Assembly: GCA_017446775.1 (NCBI GenBank)
Contig: JAFSQE010000020.1
Coordinates: 1 to 40,142, forward strand
Reading direction: 5' to 3'
DNA: 40,142 bases
DNA from: Bacteroidales bacterium
GTDB lineage: Bacteria; Bacteroidota; Bacteroidia; Bacteroidales; UBA932
The notes under the pieces were generated by a model. It made no database searches, was not told where the DNA came from, and saw only the letters and a program-made list of their open reading frames with translations. Below, in pieces: positions 34,643-40,142 of this stretch (position 1 is its first letter; each line of letters starts with the position of its first letter). The position numbers and the translations under genes were made by a program.

Positions 34643-36126
34643 GAAGCGTGGTAGAGCTTCTTGCTCTGGTACACCGGCTCGCTGGTCAGATTGACCCCCA
34701 GTTTGCGGAACGTAGCCACATCCACCCCGGAGAGAATCACGCTGGTATGCACCTCGCAGCAGCGTAGTTGATCTATCTTCTCCAACGCCTTGCGTGCATT
34801 AATGTCGGTGAGGGCGCATATAGAGAGCGCCAGCAAAACTTCATTCACATGCAGGCGCGGATTGTGATTGCCCAGATGATTGATTTTGAGATTGCAGATG
34901 GGCTCTATCACGATAGGCGAAATCAAATCCACCTGCTTCGGGATACCAGCAAGATATTTGAGGGCATTGAGCAGCATGGCAGAAGAGGGCCCGAGCAGCT
35001 GACTGGTCTTGCCGGAAATCAGGGTGCCGTCGTTCATCTCTATTGCAGCGGCAGGCATACCGGTGCTCTCTGCCAGCTCACGCGCAAGCACAGCCACCTT
35101 TCTGTTGCACGGCTCAACCTTAGCCTGCTCCATTATCATCTCCAGCTTGGCCAGTTGGGCGGCATCGGCATTTGCGGTACGCACCTGGCAGGCGACATTG
35201 TAGTAGCGGCGGATAATCTCGCGACGCGAGGCGTCGCACACCACGTCATCGTCCATGATGCAATCGCCAATCATGTTCACTCCCATGTCTGTTGGAGACT
35301 TATAGGGCGATTCACCGATTATCTGGGTCAGCATCTGGTTCAGCACAGGGAATATCTCCACATCGCGGTTGTAGTTGACCGCAATCTTGCCGTACGCCTC
35401 CAGATGATAGGGGTCAATCATGTTTACATCGTCCAAATCTACCGTGGCTGCTTCGTAGGCAAGGTTCACGGGGTGCTTGAGCGGCATGCTCCACACCGGG
35501 AACGTTTCAAACTTGGCGTAGCCCGCTTTCACACCGCGCTTGTGCTCATGGTAAAGCTGGCTCAGGCAGGTGGCCATCTTGCCGCTTCCTGGACCGGGGG
35601 CGGTTACCACCACCAGACGCCGGCTGGTTTGTACGAAATCGTTCTTGCCATAACCATCTTCGCTGTTGATGACAGCCAGGTTGGAAGGATATCCGGCAAT
35701 GGGATAATGGCGGTAGACCTTCAGTCCGAGCGACTCCAACTTTTTCTGGTAGGCAATCGCGTTTGCCTGGTTCTCGAAGCGAGTGAGGACCACGCTGCTG
35801 ACATACAGCCCATAGCCGCGGAAAGCATCTATCAAGCGGAGCACATCCATGTCGTATGTTATGCCGAGGTCGCCGCGCACCTTGTTCTTCTCAATGTCGC
35901 CGGCGTTTATCACCACCACGATCTCTGCCTCCTCCTTCATCTGCAGCAGCATGGTTATCTTGCTGTCAGGGGCGAACCCGGGCAGTACGCGGCTGGCATG
36001 ATAGTCGTCAAAAAGTTTCCCTCCGAATTCGAGATAGAGCTTGTCACCGAACATAGCGATGCGCTCCTTGATTTTATTCGATTGAATAGCAAGGTATTTA
36101 TCCTTGTCAAAACCAAGTTTGTCCAT
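34639..36126 (-). CDS. DUF1846 protein (predicted nucleotide-binding, fold unknown to me)
   Basis: This 495-residue soluble protein is read from the ATG at 36126 (MDKLGFDKDKYLAIQSNKIKERI), which matches the family start; an ATG 63 nt upstream lies beyond its -7 box. It contains a P-loop-like GPGSGKMATCLSQLYHEHKRG (about 178-198) and conserved RFENQANAIAY, NLAVINSEDGYGKNDF and EKIDQLRCCEVHTS segments. The family is widespread but has no agreed function that I can state; ATP or nucleotide binding is suggested by the P-loop-like motif. Its 3' end overlaps ftcD by 4 nt, and it is divergent from the DJ-1 gene. Confidence 0.88.
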   Translation of the reverse strand: MDKLGFDKDKYLAIQSNKIKERIAMFGDKLYLEFGGKLFDDYHASRVLPGFAPDSKITMLLQMKEEAEIVVVINAGDIEKNKVRGDLGITYDMDVLRLIDAFRGYGLYVSSVVLTRFENQANAIAYQKKLESLGLKVYRHYPIAGYPSNLAVINSEDGYGKNDFVQTSRRLVVVTAPGPGSGKMATCLSQLYHEHKRGVKAGYAKFETFPVWSMPLKHPVNLAYEAATVDLDDVNMIDPYHLEAYGKIAVNYNRDVEIFPVLNQMLTQIIGESPYKSPTDMGVNMIGDCIMDDDVVCDASRREIIRRYYNVACQVRTANADAAQLAKLEMIMEQAKVEPCNRKVAVLARELAESTGMPAAAIEMNDGTLISGKTSQLLGPSSAMLLNALKYLAGIPKQVDLISPIVIEPICNLKINHLGNHNPRLHVNEVLLALSICALTDINARKALEKIDQLRCCEVHTSVILSGVDVATFRKLGVNLTSEPVYQSKKLYHAS

Positions 36127-36145
36127 AGTGTATGTGAAATGCGGT

Positions 36146-36175
36146 TTTGCAAAAGTAGCATTTTTTTTAACTTTG
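36146..36175 (+). promoter_or_regulatory. promoter of the DJ-1/PfpI gene
   Basis: TTTG (36146-36149), an 18-bp spacer, and TAACTTTG (36168-36175) match the Bacteroidetes consensus. The ATG is 22 nt further on. This region overlaps the minus-strand -7 box at 36150-36157. Confidence 0.6.
36150..36157 (-). promoter_or_regulatory. -7 box TACTTTTG of the DUF1846 gene
   Basis: On the minus strand this is a full TAnnTTTG match, 23 nt upstream of the ATG at 36126. It sits inside the spacer of the divergent DJ-1 promoter, so the two promoters occupy the same DNA and probably compete. Confidence 0.55.
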
Positions 36176-36196
36176 GAATGCCTATACACAAGATTT

Positions 36197-36775
36197 ATGA
36201 AAGGAAATTACATTTTTTTGGCCGACGGCTTCGAAGAGGTCGAGGCCCTTGCTACTCTTGATATACTGCGCCGTGGCGGCGTCGATGTCAAAACCGTTTC
36301 TATATACGACAACTCTTTGGTCGAGGGGGCGCACGGGATGCAGATGATAAGCGATTTGTGCTGGGAAGATTTTGAGCAGATTCTTTGCGACGAAGCATCG
36401 CCAGAAGATTTTCTGATATTTCCCGGAGGGATGCCCGGCGCAAAGAACCTGGCGGAGTTTGCACCGCTTATGAATACCCTGCACAGACATTGGGTATCCG
36501 GAGGTGGCGTGGCTGCCATCTGTGCATCTCCTGCCGTGGTGCTTGCCGCACAGGGCGATATGTTCTCCGGCAGCGAGATGACTTGCTACGACGGTTTCGA
36601 AGCAGCACTTGAGGCAGCGGGCATCAAACACGTTGCGGCGGGCAGCGTCACTTCCGGCCGCATTGTAACAGGCCGCGGCCCCGGCTATGCCGTGGAATTC
36701 GCCCTGGATGTGCTTGCCAGAATCAAAGATCACGACACAGCTGCAGCAGTAGCTGCCGGGTTCACCCCACGGTAA
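36197..36775 (+). CDS. DJ-1/PfpI-family protein (YajL/ThiJ-like)
   Basis: This 192-residue cytosolic protein starts MKGNYIFLADGFEEVEAL, the usual DJ-1 N-terminus, with Glu16 in the nucleophile-elbow partner position. The nucleophile is Cys109 in VAAICASPAVVLA, and FPGGMPGAKNL is the conserved strand before it. Relatives act as chaperones, redox sensors or glyoxalase/deglycase-like enzymes; I cannot choose among them. An in-frame ATG 93 nt upstream lies before the promoter and is rejected. It converges with the metallophosphoesterase gene, with 6 nt between. Confidence 0.9.
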   Translation: MKGNYIFLADGFEEVEALATLDILRRGGVDVKTVSIYDNSLVEGAHGMQMISDLCWEDFEQILCDEASPEDFLIFPGGMPGAKNLAEFAPLMNTLHRHWVSGGGVAAICASPAVVLAAQGDMFSGSEMTCYDGFEAALEAAGIKHVAAGSVTSGRIVTGRGPGYAVEFALDVLARIKDHDTAAAVAAGFTPR

Positions 36776-36781
36776 TACTTT

Positions 36782-37843
36782 TTAGTGCCTCTTGTCGGAG
36801 AGGCTGCGCATTCCGGGGAACAGGTACATATCCTGCTCTACTCCACCGCCATATACACGCACCCAGGTGCGGAAGCCGTCGTCGCCTGCGGTAAACTCAA
36901 AGACTCTTGCTCCGCTGGGATAGAGGTCGTTGTATACAGTATCGCAGCCGCTGTAGCGGCCGTAGATAAAGAAGAACCCCTGCCACATTAGCACAAAATC
37001 GTTGTTGTGGTCGTGTCCGGTTACCATCGCCTGAACGTCGCCCATCTCGCGCATTGCCAGATATTGACCAGAATTGAATATGGGAGAGGCGGGTTCTTCG
37101 CCAAGGTTTCCTGTCATAAAACGGGCCTTATCGCCTTTATCACGCATCGCCTGGTTGTATTCCGGTACAGGGATGTGCTGGAAAGCAATAGACGGTACAG
37201 GTTTGCCTGAGTTGTTTGCAGCGAAATATCTGCTGGCTCTCTTATACCAGTCTATCTGGTCTGAATGGACATACCCCCAGCTGCTGACTCCGGCAAGATT
37301 CTCGCGGTTGCCGCTGTCAAAAAGATAGAACACCCTGTCGACGCCATCCTCGCCTGCAAGGGTCAGGATATCGTTTGAGCAACCGTGCAGGCCAAGGTCA
37401 TCGGCTGTGTTGACATTGCCGGGAATAGAGCGGAAAACCTTGTATATCTCGGTGCGTGACAATTCAAAATCGCTGTCGTGATTGCCCAGTGCCACTGCGA
37501 AGGGAATACCCCTGTCCACCAGCGGCTGCAGCATTTCGCGGGCAGAAGTTTCTGCCGGGGAGCCGAAAATCACATCGCCAGTAAAGATCACGAAATCGGG
37601 CTTCTCTTTTTCCAGCATCTCTACCACGTTTTTCATAGAGCGTTCTGAACGGCTATCACCAGAAATGTAGTGGGTATCGGCAAACTGGATTATCTTGAAC
37701 TTCCCGTCCGGGCGATATTTGAGTTCTGCAGCGATTCTTACATCGCCGCCTTTGCATTTCTTATGGCCGTACGCGGGATAAACCGTAGCTATGGTTGCAA
37801 CCAAAGCGAGGACCGCAGTTAATATGATTGTCCTGAATTTCAT
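36782..37843 (-). CDS. exported calcineurin-like metallophosphoesterase
   Basis: This 353-residue protein has a signal peptide (1-26, ending YPAYG). The metal-binding motifs come in order: FADTHYISGD (DxH), FTGDVIFGSPAE (GD), LGNHDSDF (GNHD), and VTGHDHNNDF (GHxH). The layout matches periplasmic phosphodiesterases or phosphatases of the Icc/YkuE-like type. The substrate cannot be read from the sequence. It lies 21 nt downstream of the alpha-L-rhamnosidase gene on the same strand, so the two may be co-transcribed. Confidence 0.9.
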   Translation of the reverse strand: MKFRTIILTAVLALVATIATVYPAYGHKKCKGGDVRIAAELKYRPDGKFKIIQFADTHYISGDSRSERSMKNVVEMLEKEKPDFVIFTGDVIFGSPAETSAREMLQPLVDRGIPFAVALGNHDSDFELSRTEIYKVFRSIPGNVNTADDLGLHGCSNDILTLAGEDGVDRVFYLFDSGNRENLAGVSSWGYVHSDQIDWYKRASRYFAANNSGKPVPSIAFQHIPVPEYNQAMRDKGDKARFMTGNLGEEPASPIFNSGQYLAMREMGDVQAMVTGHDHNNDFVLMWQGFFFIYGRYSGCDTVYNDLYPSGARVFEFTAGDDGFRTWVRVYGGGVEQDMYLFPGMRSLSDKRH

Positions 37844-37864
37844 TACTGCTGATTTAAATTTCGG

Positions 37865-40142
37865 TTATTTCTGAACCGAGCCGGTGAGTATATGACGGCC
37901 CGAGGTTAGTATTTCTTCACGGAGAGTATCACCGTCCGGGATATAAACGGTAGCGATAGTGCCTACCGGAACGGTGCATTTGAGAGTGAAAGCGCCACCT
38001 GTGGCAACTTTCCAGTCGATGTCGATGCGGCCATAAGGGCAATCCTTGCTGAATTTGACCCAGTCGAGACCATCCACCACGGTGGGGCGGATTTCAAATG
38101 TGCGGTAGCCGGGCGAAGTGGGCTCCAGGCCGGCCAGGTCGCTGTAGAACCAGCGGATGCCGCCGCCCATGAACGGGTGGTTGTGGGAGAAAGCACCGTT
38201 CCACTGCTCCCAGGTAGTGGTAGCCCCCTGCTCTATCCACCAGCCAAAGCTGGGATAGTCGCGTTTGTTTATAATCTCGTATGCCAGATCGGCATGCCCG
38301 TGTTTAACCAGGATCTCGCACAGGTACCTGAATCCCACGAAACCGGTATGCAGGTGGTTGTCGTGCTCTGCAATGTTAGCAACCAGGGCATCCACCACCC
38401 TTTGCTCACGCTCGGGCGGAACACCCATAGCCAGGGCGAACACATTGCTGCCGTCCTTGCCGTAAGAGCCGGTTTCGGGGTTGTAGAATGCACGGTGGAA
38501 TGCCTCTGCAGTCTTGTCACGCAACTCGGCAAAATAGGCCTCACCCGCAGCATCGCCAAGAATCGCAGCCGTCTTTGCTGTGCGGTCGGCGCAGGCCCAC
38601 AGGAACCAGGTATGAACCAGAGCATTGGAGGGGAGCCCGTATGCCGGAACCCACTCGCCCAGATCCTTGAAATAGTGACCGGAGCGGCTCTCCATAATGC
38701 ATGTTGCGGGGTCTACCCAACGGAGCATCCAGCGAGTCTGGTCGGCCATAGGCTTGTAGCACTCCTTGAGCAGGTTCAAATCCCCATACTCCCAGTAAAA
38801 GTCAAAAGGAATCATGTTGATGGATGCTCCCCAGGGGATTCCTCCACCCGCCTCGGGCTGCCAGGGTGCCGAATTGGCCACATAGCCATCCGGTTTTTGA
38901 GCCTCGCGGATATCGCGAATCCACTTGTTGTAAAAGGCATCCGCCCCCATCGTCATCATGGTTGTAGGGGCAACCGCCTGGCCGTCGCCGGTGTAACCGA
39001 TACGTTCGCGGTGCGGGCAGTCGGTAGGCACGGCGCCATGCATGTTATCCAGCATGCTGCGGCGCCAGATCCTGTCTATCTTGTTAATCAATTCGTTGGA
39101 GGTCTCGAAGGTCGTGGACTGCTTGATATCGGAGTTCACAGCCTGGGCCTCTATCTGGCTTGGCAGCAGCTCTTCCAGGCCGGCAATCTCTACCTGTGAG
39201 AAGACATACCATTCGAACCGGGGATGATAACTCTCTTGGCCGGATCCCTTTGCGGTGTAGACAGTGCACTGCGGCAGCGACTCGTTGATGTACCCCACAG
39301 TCACGTTCTGACCCTCTTTGAGTTTGAGATTCCTGAGCTCAACCCAGCCCGATATCTCTTCCGGGAATGATACCCTGAAAACACCCGTACTGTCTATCTT
39401 CTCTATGCTGACGGGAGAGTATCTGGCGGTGATGCGGTCGCTGGGGCCAAACTGAGCCACCAGATCCCCTTCCGGCGCCTTCTTCTCTACGGCATTTTCC
39501 CAGAAGGAGTCGTCGTAGCCAGCCTTGCTCCAGCCGTCGTGCTCGTTGCGGGCGTCGTACCTTTCGCCAATATACATCTGGTCAAAGAGTATCGCGCTTT
39601 TGGTTGTCTTCCAGGTTGTGTCGCTGGCAATTACTTCACGGGTGCCGTCTTCATACCTGATGATTATCTGGCCGTAGAACTTTGGCACGCCGTAACCCAT
39701 CACAAAGCGACGGAACACAAGGTCGTAGAATCCGTTGCCAAGGATTGCACCAATCGCGTTGCGCCCCTTTACCAGCCTATCCTTCAAATCGTAACTTACA
39801 TACGCCACAGAGTAGCCGTTGAACGGATCCGGCACAGGGATGAGTCTCTCTTCCAGCTTCTCGCGGTAGCCATAGTTGGTCTGGTTCGGGGTCAGGTATT
39901 CGTCGCCGACCTTGCTGCCGTTGACATACAGCTCAAAGTATCCCAGGCCGGTGCCGTAGAAACGGGCGCTCTTTACCGGCTTGGTCACCTCAAACTCCTT
40001 TCGCAGCAGCGGGGCCGGCTGGACATCCTCGCTCATGTCATAATCGTAAGAATTCTCTCCCTGCCACGGGGCGCCTATCCACTGCGCCTTCCACAGTGAC
40101 TTTAGCATCACTCCGGTATGGAAGTGGCACACCTTGCTCCAC
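37865..40142 (-). CDS. alpha-L-rhamnosidase, glycoside hydrolase family 78 (5' end outside the window)
   Basis: The frame is open from the right edge (codons WSKVCHFHTG...) to the stop at 37865, so the N-terminus is missing; the GTG at 40132 is internal. The preserved part holds the N-terminal beta domain (SLWKAQWIGAPW, FYGTGLGYFELYVNGSKVGDEYLTP), the catalytic (alpha/alpha)6 barrel with TDCPHRERIGYTGD (38985-39023), the base-side segment QGATTTWEQWNG, and the C-terminal beta domain ending FEIRPTVVDGLDWVKFS. It cleaves terminal alpha-L-rhamnose from plant pectin (RG-I/RG-II) or glycosides. No SusC/SusD pair is in view. Confidence 0.93.
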   Translation of the reverse strand, partial: WSKVCHFHTGVMLKSLWKAQWIGAPWQGENSYDYDMSEDVQPAPLLRKEFEVTKPVKSARFYGTGLGYFELYVNGSKVGDEYLTPNQTNYGYREKLEERLIPVPDPFNGYSVAYVSYDLKDRLVKGRNAIGAILGNGFYDLVFRRFVMGYGVPKFYGQIIIRYEDGTREVIASDTTWKTTKSAILFDQMYIGERYDARNEHDGWSKAGYDDSFWENAVEKKAPEGDLVAQFGPSDRITARYSPVSIEKIDSTGVFRVSFPEEISGWVELRNLKLKEGQNVTVGYINESLPQCTVYTAKGSGQESYHPRFEWYVFSQVEIAGLEELLPSQIEAQAVNSDIKQSTTFETSNELINKIDRIWRRSMLDNMHGAVPTDCPHRERIGYTGDGQAVAPTTMMTMGADAFYNKWIRDIREAQKPDGYVANSAPWQPEAGGGIPWGASINMIPFDFYWEYGDLNLLKECYKPMADQTRWMLRWVDPATCIMESRSGHYFKDLGEWVPAYGLPSNALVHTWFLWACADRTAKTAAILGDAAGEAYFAELRDKTAEAFHRAFYNPETGSYGKDGSNVFALAMGVPPEREQRVVDALVANIAEHDNHLHTGFVGFRYLCEILVKHGHADLAYEIINKRDYPSFGWWIEQGATTTWEQWNGAFSHNHPFMGGGIRWFYSDLAGLEPTSPGYRTFEIRPTVVDGLDWVKFSKDCPYGRIDIDWKVATGGAFTLKCTVPVGTIATVYIPDGDTLREEILTSGRHILTGSVQK

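Noticed and set aside
34768-36261. 497-codon open frame antisense to the DUF1846 gene
   Set aside because: It mirrors the DUF1846 gene almost exactly, and its composition (His/Leu/Val-rich, no motif) is that of a shadow frame; the minus-strand protein has clear family motifs.
38177-39199. 340-codon open frame antisense to the rhamnosidase gene
   Set aside because: The GH78 motifs on the minus strand leave no room for a second gene; the translation has no recognisable pattern.
1-40142. CRISPR array, insertion sequence, tRNA or rRNA genes
   Set aside because: Reading both strands gave no evenly spaced repeats, transposase motifs or recognisable structural RNA genes; a covariance-model scan could not be run.

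Overview
The window looks like a chromosomal segment of a Bacteroidales bacterium, possibly Rikenellaceae/Alistipes-like, though the genus is uncertain. The evidence is repeated Bacteroidetes-type promoters (TTTG, about 20 bp, TAnnTTTG), a fimbrillin-like surface lipoprotein, a CarboxypepD_reg protein, a GH78 alpha-L-rhamnosidase, short-form ketol-acid reductoisomerase and IlvN, and very tight gene packing with 4-nt overlaps and abutting convergent genes.

Left part (1-8137): a surface lipoprotein cut by the left edge, preceded by a short peptide ORF carrying an in-frame amber codon; a secreted CarboxypepD_reg protein; an AGCS alanine/cation symporter translationally coupled to an exported LD-carboxypeptidase; a nucleoside phosphorylase; and leuA. 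Centre-left (8225-13219): a branched-chain amino acid operon ilvD-ilvB-ilvN-ilvC, divergent from leuA and closed by a strong intrinsic terminator.

Centre (13217-21398): the most unusual part. It is a six-gene co-directional unit of visibly lower GC, with its own complete promoter, a roughly 265-nt leader containing several inverted repeats, and its own terminator. It encodes a HerA/FtsK-type P-loop ATPase with a C-terminal cysteine cluster, an extremely Asp-rich repeat protein, an SPFH/YdjI-like protein with a C-terminal SHOCT-like segment, two multi-pass membrane proteins, and a zinc-ribbon protein with a membrane anchor. I recognise the individual modules but not this combination. The layout suggests a membrane-associated ATPase machine, perhaps for stress or defence. 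No nuclease, toxin, integrase or transposase is visible.

Right part (21391-40142): a cysteine-desulfidase/UPF0597 gene with an apparently leaderless promoter; a coupled envelope operon (TM2, LolA-like and two TPR/DUF5683-like proteins); a uvrB-rel-uvrA operon in which the (p)ppGpp enzyme sits between two nucleotide-excision-repair genes and has a degenerate hydrolase site; an M28-fold peptidase with Lys at the usual general-base position, overlapping ftcD; a DUF1846 protein divergent from a DJ-1/PfpI protein; and a metallophosphoesterase downstream of an alpha-L-rhamnosidase cut by the right edge. No rRNA, tRNA, CRISPR array or insertion sequence was seen.
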